Origin: UBA6182 sp964479585
Lineage (GTDB): Bacteria; Bacillota_I; Bacilli_A; Erysipelotrichales; Erysipelotrichaceae
Length of the DNA stretch: 15,891 bases
Direction of reading: 5' to 3'
Assembly: GCA_964479585.1 (NCBI GenBank)
Contig: CAYZMP010000039.1
Span: 1 to 15,891, forward strand
Under the pieces are notes generated by a model that was given only the letters and a program-made list of their open reading frames with translations, was not told where the DNA came from and ran no database searches. Positions 1 through 7,234 of the stretch are shown here, one piece after another; the stretch's first letter is position 1; each line of letters opens with the position of its first letter. The position numbers and the translations under genes were made by a program.

Positions 1-35
1 GGATATTTTATATTTAATATTTCATGTAATAACAT
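1..35 (-). CDS. fabK: 5' end of probable enoyl-ACP reductase II (FabK), cut by the window edge
   Basis: A minus-strand reading frame begins with ATG at 35 and runs off the left edge after 11 full codons, reading MLLHEILNIKYP. A strong ribosome site (GGAGG, 47-43) lies 7 bases upstream and directly abuts the fabH stop codon, so this is a real start of the next operon gene. The ELL/ILxIxYP opening matches what I recall of the N-terminus of FabK, the FMN-dependent enoyl-ACP reductase of FASII (typically ELLxIxYPIxQGGM). Identity rests on about eight residues plus operon context (after fabH), so a different fab gene remains possible. Confidence 0.55.
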   Translation of the reverse strand, partial: MLLHEILNIKY

Positions 36-47
36 ACACTTTCCTCC

Positions 48-1022
48 TTATAATCCAACATGAACTGCACCCCATGTTAATCCAGCACCAAAACCAACAA
101 GTACGATATGTTTTTTATCTTTTAATAAACCTTTTTCTTTCGCTTGTGCTAATGCTAATGGAATGCTAGCTGCAGATGTATTACCAACTTCATCTAAATT
201 TGTATAAAACACATTCATTGGTATGTTTAATTGTTTACTCGCATGTTGAATAATTCGAATGTTCGCTTGATGTGGAATGATTAAATCAATGTCTGTATGT
301 TTTATGTTTGCTTTATTTACAATTTCATCAATTGCATCCACAATCGCAAAACTAGCAAAACGAAACACATCCAACCCTTTCATCTGCAAATAACCAACTT
401 GTTGATTTTTGTTTTTTAATCCATCTCGTAGATCCAATCCTTTTACAAAAAGTTGTTGATCAGTGTCACCTTTGCTTTGAGTATAAAAATGCATTGTGTT
501 TTCTTCATCACCTTTTGATACAACTACCGCACCAGCACCATCACCAAACAATACTGACGTTGAACGATCGTTGTAATCCATTATTTTAGAAAATGTTTCT
601 GCACCAATCACAAGCACACGATTACTTTGTTTTGCTTTAATCATGCTTGCGGCAATTTGAAGTGCATACACAAACCCACTACAAGCACCATTTACATCAA
701 AAGCAACGCAACGTTGATCATTCATGTTTAGCTTCTCTTGGACAAGTGGTGCTGTGGCTGGTGTGATAAAATCTGGTGTCATCGTTGCAACAATAATAGC
801 ATCAATATCCTTTGAAAAACACTGTGCATCATTAAGTGCCATTAAAGCAGCCTCAACCGCTAAGTCTGATGTGTTTTTTTTAGTACTAATGGTTCTTTTA
901 GAAATGCCAGTTCGAGAAGTTATCCACTCATCATTAGTATCCAATATGCTTTCAAACATTTTGTTATCGACACTCAAATCTCCAAGAGCATAGCCAACAC
1001 CTTCTATTTTTATAGTATTCAA
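48..1022 (-). CDS. fabH: Beta-ketoacyl-ACP synthase III (FabH)
   Basis: FabH condenses acetyl-CoA (or another acyl-CoA primer) with malonyl-ACP and so starts each fatty acid chain in the cytoplasm. The 324-residue protein is the normal length. It shows the complete thiolase-fold triad: Cys114 in NGACSG, His251 in IPHQAN and Asn281 in GNTSAAS. It also has the N-terminal DTNDEWITSRTGI signature (28-40) and the C-terminal GFGAGLTWG loop (310-318). The start codon is TTG at 1022, preceded by an AGGGGTGAT ribosome site 5-6 bases away. Its first bases overlap the accA stop as TTGA, implying translational coupling. It is followed at once by the probable fabK. The C-H-N triad separates it from FabF (C-H-H). 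Confidence is high. Confidence 0.97.
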   Translation of the reverse strand: MNTIKIEGVGYALGDLSVDNKMFESILDTNDEWITSRTGISKRTISTKKNTSDLAVEAALMALNDAQCFSKDIDAIIVATMTPDFITPATAPLVQEKLNMNDQRCVAFDVNGACSGFVYALQIAASMIKAKQSNRVLVIGAETFSKIMDYNDRSTSVLFGDGAGAVVVSKGDEENTMHFYTQSKGDTDQQLFVKGLDLRDGLKNKNQQVGYLQMKGLDVFRFASFAIVDAIDEIVNKANIKHTDIDLIIPHQANIRIIQHASKQLNIPMNVFYTNLDEVGNTSAASIPLALAQAKEKGLLKDKKHIVLVGFGAGLTWGAVHVGL

Positions 1023-1834
1023 TCTATCACCCCTATGTTTCTAAACTTCTCATTTCTAGAGCGAACAAGTGCTTCATCTTTCATTTTTAAACACTCTTGT
1101 AAATCCAAAGAAACTTGCTCAATTAACGCATTAACAACTTGAACAATGTTTTCTTGTGCTCCGTTTTTTGGTTCCTTAATGATTGAATCCACAAAACCAA
1201 CATCGTATAAGTCAGCGGCAGTCATTTTCATGATCTCCGCTGCTTCTTTTGCTTTTGTTTCATCTTTATACAAAATCGAAGCAAACCCTTCGGGGGATAA
1301 AATGGAGTACACGGCATTTTCCAACATAATAACCTTATTAGCAACACTTAGTGCAAGTGCTCCACCACTACCACCTTCTGATAACACAATCGCAATAACA
1401 GGAACGGTTAAGGTCGAAAATAAAGCAAGGCATTGCGCAATGGCTGAAGCTTGTCCACGTTCCTCAGCACCTTTACCAGGATAAGCTCCTGGTGTATCAA
1501 TAAGTGTGATAATTGGCCGATTAAACTTTTCTGCTTGCTTAGCTAAGCGCATTGCTTTTTTATACCCTTCAGGATGCATCATCCCAAAATTACACACTAA
1601 ATTTTCTTCTAATGTTTTTCCTTTATTTTGTGCAAGTATGGTAATGGGTATGGAATTAAAATAAGCTACACCACCAATTAGTGCACGATCATCCTTAAAG
1701 CATCGATCACCATGAAATTCGATAAAATTCTCAAACAACAAAGGGATGTAATCAGTTGCTTTAGGACGATGAACATCGCGAGCAATTACTACTTTTTCCC
1801 ATACGGTTTTGTTTTTTTGGTTTTCTATGCTCAT
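1019..1834 (-). CDS. accA: Acetyl-CoA carboxylase carboxyltransferase subunit alpha (AccA)
   Basis: AccA pairs with AccD to form the carboxyltransferase that moves the carboxyl group from biotin on AccB to acetyl-CoA, making malonyl-CoA. At 271 residues it is shorter than the roughly 315-residue E. coli form, the difference being at the N-terminus, as in other compact Gram-positive versions. Recognisable crotonase-fold stretches are FIEFHGDRCFKDD (37-49), TLIDTPGAYPGKGAEERGQ (110-128) and VLSEGGSGGALA (150-161). The ATG at 1834 has AGGAG about 8 bases upstream, and the upstream accD stop lies one base away, so the ribosome site sits inside accD. The gene ends in TGA inside the fabH start. It is the fifth gene of the acpP operon. 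Confidence 0.96.
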   Translation of the reverse strand: MSIENQKNKTVWEKVVIARDVHRPKATDYIPLLFENFIEFHGDRCFKDDRALIGGVAYFNSIPITILAQNKGKTLEENLVCNFGMMHPEGYKKAMRLAKQAEKFNRPIITLIDTPGAYPGKGAEERGQASAIAQCLALFSTLTVPVIAIVLSEGGSGGALALSVANKVIMLENAVYSILSPEGFASILYKDETKAKEAAEIMKMTAADLYDVGFVDSIIKEPKNGAQENIVQVVNALIEQVSLDLQECLKMKDEALVRSRNEKFRNIGVID

Positions 1835-1835
1835 C

Positions 1836-2708
1836 TTATCGTCTCCTATGCTGATGCAGATCTAACAAATCACTTAGTGTTTTTCTTAATTCTTGACGGG
1901 TTACAATTTTATCTAAAAATCCTTTTTCTAATACAAACTCAGCTTTTTGAAACTCCTCTGGTAATGTTTCATTGATTGTCTTTTCAATAACACGTTTACC
2001 AGCAAATCCTATCATAGCTTTCGGTTCTGCTAAGATAATATCTCCTAACATTGCAAAACTAGCACTAACACCACCTGTAGTTGGTTTTGTCAGTATGCTT
2101 ATATACAATCCCCCTACTTTATCAAATTGTGCTAAAGCTGCAGAAGTTTTCACCATTTGCATTAATGATAATATCCCTTCTTGCATACGAGCACCACCTG
2201 AAGCAATGACTAGTATAAGTGGACATTTTCTTTTTGTGGCAGTTTCAATTAATCGTGTAATCTTATCACCCACCACATAACCCATACTCCCCATAATGAA
2301 GTTACTATCAAGTACACCAAAGCAAACACGATGTTTATTAATTTTACCAATACCCCCAACAAAAGCTTCATTATGCCCTGTTTTACTTATGGCTTGATCA
2401 AGTTTACTTTGATACATGGTAAAGTTATCTTTGTTAGCACTTTTAGCATGAGCATCTATTTCCTTAAAACTGTTTTTATCTAGCAGGTAAGCTATTCTTT
2501 GATCTGCACTAAGGGTAAAATGATGTTGACATGTGTTACAAACATACATGTTTTTTTCTAAGGTATCTTTTGTAGTCGCACCATGACATGATGGGCATAC
2601 TTCAATAATCTCTGGAACACTTCTTTTAATACTCTGGTTATCTTGGTCTTTGTGTAAGTATGCCTTAAAACGATCTAGTTGTTCTTTTCGTTTACTGAAT
2701 ATATTCAT
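1836..2708 (-). CDS. accD: Acetyl-CoA carboxylase carboxyltransferase subunit beta (AccD)
   Basis: AccD is the partner of AccA in the malonyl-CoA-forming carboxyltransferase. The 290-residue protein has the diagnostic N-terminal zinc finger with Cys38, Cys41, Cys57 and Cys60 (C-x2-C-x15-C-x2-C), followed by the crotonase-type domain with SGGARMQEG and PTTGGVSASFAMLGD. The ATG at 2708 lies within the 3' end of accC, giving a 17-base overlap. The nearest ribosome-site sequence, AAGGAG, is 13 bases upstream, which is far, and no in-frame alternative start is closer. Initiation probably depends on ribosomes terminating on accC. Position between accC and accA supports equimolar production of the carboxylase subunits. 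Confidence 0.97.
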   Translation of the reverse strand: MNIFSKRKEQLDRFKAYLHKDQDNQSIKRSVPEIIEVCPSCHGATTKDTLEKNMYVCNTCQHHFTLSADQRIAYLLDKNSFKEIDAHAKSANKDNFTMYQSKLDQAISKTGHNEAFVGGIGKINKHRVCFGVLDSNFIMGSMGYVVGDKITRLIETATKRKCPLILVIASGGARMQEGILSLMQMVKTSAALAQFDKVGGLYISILTKPTTGGVSASFAMLGDIILAEPKAMIGFAGKRVIEKTINETLPEEFQKAEFVLEKGFLDKIVTRQELRKTLSDLLDLHQHRRR

Positions 2709-4062
2709 TTTGAGATAACAACTCCTTTATAAACTGATCCGCAAATTGAGTAGTATAATGGCCATCAATAAATTCCTTATGATGCAAGACAAAATAATGA
2801 AACTCAACATTAGTTTTTATACCATCCACTATCATTTCTTCTAAGGCACGTCTCATTTTTTTTATTGCTTCTAAACGTGTTTTTGCAACAACGATAACTT
2901 TTACAATCATTGAATCATAATATGGAGAAATCATCGCTCCATTATAAACTGCACTTTCAATCCGAACATTTCTTCCTGCAGGAAAGTGAACAAACTCTAC
3001 TTTACCTGGTGATGGCGAAAAATTATTTTTAATATCTTCTGCATTAATCCGACATTCAATAGCGTGTCCAGATATAATGATATCGTCTTGTTTGAATGGT
3101 AGTGGACGCTTACTAGCCGCAATAATTTGACATTTAATCAAATCAATCCCACTAATCATTTCACTAACAGGATGTTCTACTTGAATGCGAGTGTTCATCT
3201 CCATAAAATAATGATTGTCTTGCTGATCAAGTAGAAACTCAATAGTGCCAACATTATCATAACCAACATAAGTAGCTGCTAAAACGGCATCTTGTACAAT
3301 GTTATCTCGAATACTGTTACTAAGTGTATGGCATGGTGTTTCTTCAATCATTTTTTGATGACGCCGTTGGAAAGAACAATCGCGCTCGTATAAATGAAGA
3401 ACATTGCCATGTTGATCTGCCATAATTTGTACTTCAATATGTTTGGTGTTTTCAAACATTTTTTCTATGTACACATCATCATTACCAAATGCTGCTTTAG
3501 CTTCTGTTTTTGCACTGATATAGGCCGGGACAACTTCATCGATGCTCTTAGCAACTCGCATTCCCCTACCACCACCACCAGCACTTGCTTTTATAATAAG
3601 AGGAAATCCAATCTCTTTTGCGATGCTCATTGCTTCTTGTTGCGTTTTAACTACTCCCAATGATCCAGGAATAATGGGTACATTTGCCTCCCTCATCATT
3701 TCTTTCGCTTTAATCTTGTTCCCCATTTTTTCAATGATATCTGCTTTAGGACCTATAAAAATCAATCCACACTCAACAACAAGCGATGCAAAAGCAGCAT
3801 TTTCACTTAAAAATCCAAATCCTGGATGTATAGCATCACAACCAGTAGACAAGGCTGCTTCGATAATGTTGTTCATGTTTAAGTAACTATCTATCGAAGA
3901 AGGCGGTCCAACACAAACGGATTGATCAGCCAATTGAACATGAAGCGACATACGATCGGCAGTTGAATATATAGCCACTGTTTCAATGTTCATTTCTTTG
4001 CATGTTCGAAGTATACGAACAGCAATCTCTCCACGATTAGCAATAAGTACTTTTTTAATCAT
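2692..4062 (-). CDS. accC: Acetyl-CoA carboxylase, biotin carboxylase subunit (AccC)
   Basis: AccC uses ATP and bicarbonate to carboxylate the biotin on AccB. I place the start at ATG 4062, giving 456 residues and the canonical opening MIKKVLIANRGEIAVRI. An upstream in-frame start at 4122 would add 20 residues encoded inside accB and unlike the family. Key elements are the ATP-grasp glycine loop AGGGGRGM (161-168), ERDCSFQRRHQK (226-237) and the catalytic EMNTRIQVEHPVSE (288-301), whose Arg292 and Glu296 carry the same numbers as in the E. coli enzyme. The start overlaps the accB stop by 8 bases, with AGGA about 9 bases upstream. The 3' end overlaps accD by 17 bases. Length is normal for the stand-alone subunit; there is no fused biotinyl domain. 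Confidence 0.97.
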   Translation of the reverse strand: MIKKVLIANRGEIAVRILRTCKEMNIETVAIYSTADRMSLHVQLADQSVCVGPPSSIDSYLNMNNIIEAALSTGCDAIHPGFGFLSENAAFASLVVECGLIFIGPKADIIEKMGNKIKAKEMMREANVPIIPGSLGVVKTQQEAMSIAKEIGFPLIIKASAGGGGRGMRVAKSIDEVVPAYISAKTEAKAAFGNDDVYIEKMFENTKHIEVQIMADQHGNVLHLYERDCSFQRRHQKMIEETPCHTLSNSIRDNIVQDAVLAATYVGYDNVGTIEFLLDQQDNHYFMEMNTRIQVEHPVSEMISGIDLIKCQIIAASKRPLPFKQDDIIISGHAIECRINAEDIKNNFSPSPGKVEFVHFPAGRNVRIESAVYNGAMISPYYDSMIVKVIVVAKTRLEAIKKMRRALEEMIVDGIKTNVEFHYFVLHHKEFIDGHYTTQFADQFIKELLSQNEYIQ

Positions 4063-4489
4063 GTTTTTCAATCCTAATAAGCTGTTGATCAAATTCAACC
4101 AGTTGTTCGTTGTCAACTGCAATTTCCTTTACAACACCACTTACCGTACTTTTAATTTCGTTCATGACTTTCATTGCTTCAATAACACATATCACATCAC
4201 CAACAACAACCTCTTGATTTACTGCCACAAATGGATCGCTTGTAGGAGAAGCAGCACGATAAAATGTACCAACTAGTGGTGAAGTAATCCACTCACCTTT
4301 TTCTTTTTCTTCATAATGAATATTCTTATCTTCAGTAGGTAGATTGTTTGGTATTGTTTGAATGTTAACATTTGAAGAAACTTGTGGCTTTTTTAAAGAT
4401 AGTTTAATATCTTCAAACTCCACTTCCATTTCACTTAGCTTACTATTTTCAAACATGCTTATAATTTGTTTTATTTTTTTAATGACCAT
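4055..4489 (-). CDS. accB: Biotin carboxyl carrier protein of acetyl-CoA carboxylase (AccB)
   Basis: AccB carries the biotin that shuttles carboxyl groups between AccC and the AccA-AccD pair. The 144-residue protein has a helical, charged N-terminal part (1-35), a linker (36-66) and a C-terminal biotinyl domain (about 68-143). The biotin attachment site is Lys107 in the classic EAMKVM motif, and SPLVGTFYRAASP (70-82) with its thumb-like insertion is typical of acetyl-CoA carboxylase BCCP. The ATG at 4489 has AGGGAG about 6 bases upstream, and that ribosome site lies right after the T-tract of the terminator that separates this gene from acpP. No biotin ligase gene is visible in the window. 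Confidence 0.96.
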   Translation of the reverse strand: MVIKKIKQIISMFENSKLSEMEVEFEDIKLSLKKPQVSSNVNIQTIPNNLPTEDKNIHYEEKEKGEWITSPLVGTFYRAASPTSDPFVAVNQEVVVGDVICVIEAMKVMNEIKSTVSGVVKEIAVDNEQLVEFDQQLIRIEKHD

Positions 4490-4500
4490 AATTTCTCCCT

Positions 4501-4528
4501 AAAAAAAGACTAAGGATTTCCCCTTAGT
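4501..4528 (-). terminator. Intrinsic terminator between acpP and accB
   Basis: On the minus strand a 7-bp stem (ACTAAGG / CCTTAGT, 4528-4522 with 4515-4509) encloses a 6-base loop and is followed by one base and seven Ts (4507-4501). The upstream arm contains the acpP stop codon. The accB ribosome site AGGGAG begins immediately after the T-tract. The short, moderately GC-poor stem suggests partial termination, so that acpP mRNA exceeds that of the acc-fab genes. Terminating ribosomes on acpP may cover the upstream arm and modulate it. Confidence 0.75.
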
Positions 4529-4754
4529 TATTTAATTTTTGATTTAAGATTTCCACAACATCATTCACTGTTTCAAGTTTTGCTAGTTCTTCATCTTCGA
4601 TACGTACATCAAACTCACTTTCAAGCTCAAGTGCTAATTCTACAGCTGCTAATGAGTCAATATCTAAATCATCTTTTAAATTTGCTTCTAATGTAACCGA
4701 TGCTTCATCCACATGAATAGCATCCACCAATACTTGTTTTACTTGTTCAAACAT
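4524..4754 (-). CDS. acpP: Acyl carrier protein (AcpP)
   Basis: This small acidic protein carries growing acyl chains on a phosphopantetheine arm during FASII. The 76-residue length is typical. The attachment serine is Ser34 within DIDSLAAVEL, the universal DSL motif at the start of helix II, followed by the acidic recognition helix ELALELESEFDV. The ATG at 4754 has a very strong AGGAGG site 7 bases upstream. It is the first gene of the operon, behind a near-consensus promoter with a FabT-like operator, and is followed by a terminator that should keep its mRNA more abundant than that of the acc genes downstream. No phosphopantetheinyl transferase gene is in the window. Confidence 0.98.
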   Translation of the reverse strand: MFEQVKQVLVDAIHVDEASVTLEANLKDDLDIDSLAAVELALELESEFDVRIEDEELAKLETVNDVVEILNQKLNN

Positions 4755-4776
4755 AATGAACCTCCTTTGAGTATTA

Positions 4777-4791
4777 CTTTGAATTTCAAAG
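4777..4791. promoter_or_regulatory. FabT-like operator 1 at the acpP transcription start
   Basis: CTTTGAATTTCAAAG is a perfect 7-1-7 palindrome centred on 4784. It fits the TTTGA-N3-TCAAA core recalled for FabT, the MarR-family repressor of fatty acid genes in streptococci and relatives. It lies 9 bases downstream of the -10 box, covering about +2 to +17, the expected position for repression. No fabT gene is present in this window, so the cognate regulator is inferred. Confidence 0.7.
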
Positions 4792-4799
4792 CTTTTACA

Positions 4800-4828
4800 A
4801 GTATAGAATGAATATTTTGAGTTGTAAA
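4800..4828 (-). promoter_or_regulatory. Promoter of the acpP-acc-fab operon
   Basis: On the minus strand TTTACA (4828-4823) and TATACT (4805-4800) are separated by exactly 17 bases, each one or two bases from the sigma-A consensus. The predicted start near 4793 gives a leader of about 40 bases containing operator 1 and the AGGAGG site of acpP. Confidence 0.8.
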
Positions 4829-4898
4829 GAGCAAAAACAAGACTAATTTAACCTCAAAAGAGCAACTAATGATGAAATAACCACTTATACGTTGTTAT

Positions 4899-4911
4899 TT
4901 TGAACTTCAAA
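4899..4911. promoter_or_regulatory. FabT-like operator 2, upstream copy
   Basis: TTTGAACTTCAAA is a perfect 6-1-6 palindrome centred on 4905, with the same TTTGA-N3-TCAAA core as operator 1. The centres are 121 bp apart. On the minus strand a weak promoter-like pair (TTGAAG within the operator, then TATAAG 15 bases on) could make this a second regulated promoter; looping between the two sites is the other possibility. Confidence 0.55.
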
Positions 4912-4984
4912 GCATATGAATAAAAATACCTTTTCTTTACTCTTTTCATCTTATTTTCACAAACAAATGCTTGATTGCGCTTTC

Positions 4985-5009
4985 AAAAAAAGCCCACAAC
5001 AAGGCTTTT
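4985..5009 (-). terminator. Intrinsic terminator downstream of the nucleoside hydrolase gene
   Basis: On the minus strand AAAAGCC (5009-5003) and GGCTTTT (4994-4988) form a 7-bp stem with an 8-base loop, followed by a run of Ts through 4985. It lies 85 bases past the nucleoside hydrolase stop and isolates that gene from the acpP promoter. Confidence 0.75.
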
Positions 5010-5093
5010 GGTTATAACATTTATATTTTTTTATTATGTTTACTGTCTTTGTATTGTTGATACTGCAACCTTAATATCATCAAACCCCTTCAC

Positions 5094-6023
5094 CTATTGT
5101 GTCAGAACATTACAAGCATGATTTTTTATCATTTCAGCTTTATTGGTTGTAACTAAATAACAGTTAGGATTATTATTACTAGATAATTGTTGTTTAAAAA
5201 CAGTTTGACCAATTGTTGCTGATGCTTTTGTTTGTACATCCACGATCATGGGTTCAAATTCAAAAAACTCTGGATTAGTTAACACGACCGCTGCAATCAT
5301 ATCGTGAATCCACCAGACATCTTGTTTACTCATCGAAGAAATTGACGTGTTAGTATTTATAATAGAAGTTAACAATTGTGCTTTGATGGATGACGATTGA
5401 CTAATTTTGATGAAAAATTCTTTGTTAAAACGACAACTTTCTGTTGTTTCTAATGGGACTATTTTACATGATACACCTGATTGAAAAACAATATTGGCAG
5501 CTAATGGGTCAGATAGAATATTAAACTCAGCATATTTAGTATAATTACCCTTAGTCACTCCACCTCCCATAATAATAATTTCTTTAACATTATAGAGGAC
5601 TTGTGGATATGTTTGAATCAGTTTTGCAATATTTGTTAGTGGCCCTAGTGCTAAAATCGTAACTGGTTGATCACTTTGTTGAATTGTTTGTGATACTTTT
5701 TCAATACCATCTCCATCAACAAAGTTACTTAATTTATTTTCTTTAAACTCATATTTCCCTAAACCACAAACACCATGATCGAATTTCGCTTGCAAAGGGT
5801 TTCCATTTAACGGGGATTCACTCCCTGCATAAACAGGCACAGTACTAACAATGTTTGCTAATAAGTTGCAAGCATTAGAAGTAGTCATTCGAAGACTGAC
5901 ATTTCCTGCAACACTAACAACACATAAAACATCCAACTTAGTTGAGTTTAATGCGTATAGTAAGGCAAAACTATCATCAATACCAGGATCACAATCAATA
6001 ATGACAGGAATCTTCTTTTGCAT
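5094..6023 (-). CDS. Inosine-uridine preferring nucleoside hydrolase family protein
   Basis: Enzymes of this family cleave the N-glycosidic bond of ribonucleosides to release base and ribose, a salvage reaction in the cytoplasm. The 309-residue protein is full length. The calcium-binding N-terminal signature is complete (IIDCDPGIDD, with Asp10, Asp12, Asp16 and Asp17). The ribose-contacting EFN motif is at 167-169, and the catalytic His-Asp pair is His240-Asp241. LGPLTNIA (126-133) and IMGGGV (151-156) are also family hallmarks. The ATG at 6023 has AGAGG about 8 bases upstream. The stop is TAG. The gene follows HMG-CoA synthase after 72 bases with a hairpin between, so it may be its own unit. 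Purine versus pyrimidine preference cannot be read from the sequence; no nucleoside transporter adjoins it. Confidence 0.9.
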   Translation of the reverse strand: MQKKIPVIIDCDPGIDDSFALLYALNSTKLDVLCVVSVAGNVSLRMTTSNACNLLANIVSTVPVYAGSESPLNGNPLQAKFDHGVCGLGKYEFKENKLSNFVDGDGIEKVSQTIQQSDQPVTILALGPLTNIAKLIQTYPQVLYNVKEIIIMGGGVTKGNYTKYAEFNILSDPLAANIVFQSGVSCKIVPLETTESCRFNKEFFIKISQSSSIKAQLLTSIINTNTSISSMSKQDVWWIHDMIAAVVLTNPEFFEFEPMIVDVQTKASATIGQTVFKQQLSSNNNPNCYLVTTNKAEMIKNHACNVLTQ

Positions 6024-6044
6024 AAGCTAACCTCTACATGGTTG

Positions 6045-6066
6045 AAAAATACAACACAGTATTTTT
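6045..6066 (-). terminator. AT-rich hairpin after HMG-CoA synthase, possible terminator
   Basis: On the minus strand AAAAATAC (6066-6059) and GTATTTTT (6052-6045) form a perfect 8-bp stem with a 6-base loop; the closing arm ends in five Ts but no separate T-tract follows. It sits between the HMG-CoA synthase stop and the nucleoside hydrolase start and may partly separate the two. Similar AT-rich palindromes can also arise by chance at this base composition. Confidence 0.4.
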
Positions 6067-6095
6067 ACTTTTTAATTCATTACTTTAAGAGTTCT

Positions 6096-7232
6096 TTATA
6101 AGGCTTTACTCACTTTTTTATATTCTCGATGTCCTTTTACAATTTTGCTTAAAACAAACTGTTGGTGTTTTTCTATATAACGCTCATCCAAAGTAAAGGT
6201 ATCACTTGTTTCTCTTTTTTCTACCATACTCATTGTTTCTGTATATTCTGTCATACTTAAATACTGACGCGTGTTCATGACATCAAGTATAAATGTTTCG
6301 TTAATCCCTTGTTTATAAGAGGGAACAATTGTGGCTGTGAAAAACTCACCAATGGCTCCAGATCCATAGGAAAATAGACCAATAGTTTCATCCGATAAGT
6401 CTTTTTCACTTAGCATAAGAACAGACAGTAAACTCAAATACAACGATCCATTGTATATATTACCAATGTCTTGTCCAAATCCTTTTACATGGTTAACATG
6501 TTCATCACATATTGGATAAGTTAGTGCATCATTTGCTTTGTTTGCCATTTTCGCAAAAGGCATGTGAAAACACACATAATCAAAAGCTCTTTTTAAGTCT
6601 GCTTCTTTTAAAATACTTTTATATGATTCAATCGATAGCTTACCATCCACCATCGGGACACTTGAGTATGATGGACGATAAAAATCACTTCTGTTTTTTA
6701 CAACCGTAGTACCGTCAAAAACTTGGGCAATTTTAGGATCTTTAGAAACAATCATTGCAATTGCTCCAGCACCTTGAGTAGCTTCACCTGCTGTTTCAAA
6801 ACCATACCACGCTACATCACTAGCTAAGACAAGAACTTTTTTATTTGGATGTGCTTTTACATGATCAATCGCCATAAACAAAGCAGCGGTAGCGGCATAA
6901 CATGCTTGTTTTAATTCAACAACTCTTGTATGAGGATTAAGATTTAGTAAATCATGCAAATAGATTCCTGCAGCTTTTGAAAAGTCTACAGCTGTTTCTG
7001 TCGCAAACAACACCATATCAATATCTTGTATGTCTTGTTTGCTTATAATCGATGATGCAGCTTCAGCTGCCATAGTAATAACATCTTCACTTAAAGATGG
7101 AAGTGCCATTTTCTTTTGTCCTAAACCAAGTGTGTATTTATCAGGATCTATGTTTCTTGCTTGTGCTAACACACGCAAATCCAATGTGTTTTTTGGTGCA
7201 TAGAATCCTAGTTTATCAATTCCTATGTTCAT
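6096..7232 (-). CDS. mvaS: Hydroxymethylglutaryl-CoA synthase (MvaS)
   Basis: This enzyme condenses acetyl-CoA with acetoacetyl-CoA to HMG-CoA, the first committed step of the mevalonate route to isoprenoids. The 378-residue protein is typical of bacterial HMG-CoA synthase. The catalytic residues are all present: Glu79 in FATETAVDFSKAAG, the nucleophile Cys111 in ELKQACYAATAAL (the same numbers as in the S. aureus enzyme), and a histidine at 223 in FHMPFAKM. GSLYLSLLSVL and FSYGSGAIGEFF are further family blocks. The ATG at 7232 has AAAGGA about 10 bases upstream and lies 2 bases after the HMG-CoA reductase stop, so the two genes form one transcript and supply consecutive steps. The stop is TAA. 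Confidence 0.96.
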   Translation of the reverse strand: MNIGIDKLGFYAPKNTLDLRVLAQARNIDPDKYTLGLGQKKMALPSLSEDVITMAAEAASSIISKQDIQDIDMVLFATETAVDFSKAAGIYLHDLLNLNPHTRVVELKQACYAATAALFMAIDHVKAHPNKKVLVLASDVAWYGFETAGEATQGAGAIAMIVSKDPKIAQVFDGTTVVKNRSDFYRPSYSSVPMVDGKLSIESYKSILKEADLKRAFDYVCFHMPFAKMANKANDALTYPICDEHVNHVKGFGQDIGNIYNGSLYLSLLSVLMLSEKDLSDETIGLFSYGSGAIGEFFTATIVPSYKQGINETFILDVMNTRQYLSMTEYTETMSMVEKRETSDTFTLDERYIEKHQQFVLSKIVKGHREYKKVSKAL

Positions 7233-7234
7233 GG

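Larger units (their letters stand above)
4755..5093. other. Intergenic region between acpP and the nucleoside hydrolase gene
   Basis: This 339-base gap has no convincing gene on either strand. It holds the acpP ribosome site, the acpP promoter, both FabT-like palindromes, an imperfectly understood inverted repeat next to operator 2 (AAATAAC at 4875-4881 and GTTATTT at 4894-4900), and the terminator at 4985-5009. No recognised riboswitch or T-box feature is visible. The stretch 5010-5093 holds nothing I can name. Confidence 0.7.

Noticed and set aside
724..993. Plus-strand open frame opposite fabH
   Set aside because: It mirrors a clear FabH coding sequence, has no ribosome site and no recognisable domain. 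The same applies to the plus-strand frames opposite accA, accD, accC, mvaS, mtlR and mtlA.
4063..4122. Longer accC start inside accB
   Set aside because: The extra 20 residues do not resemble any biotin carboxylase, and the family's MIKKVLIANRGEIA opening begins exactly at 4062.
4755..5093. Riboswitch or small RNA in the longest intergenic gap
   Set aside because: The structure seen is explained by a promoter, two short palindromes and a terminator; no conserved riboswitch core was recognised.
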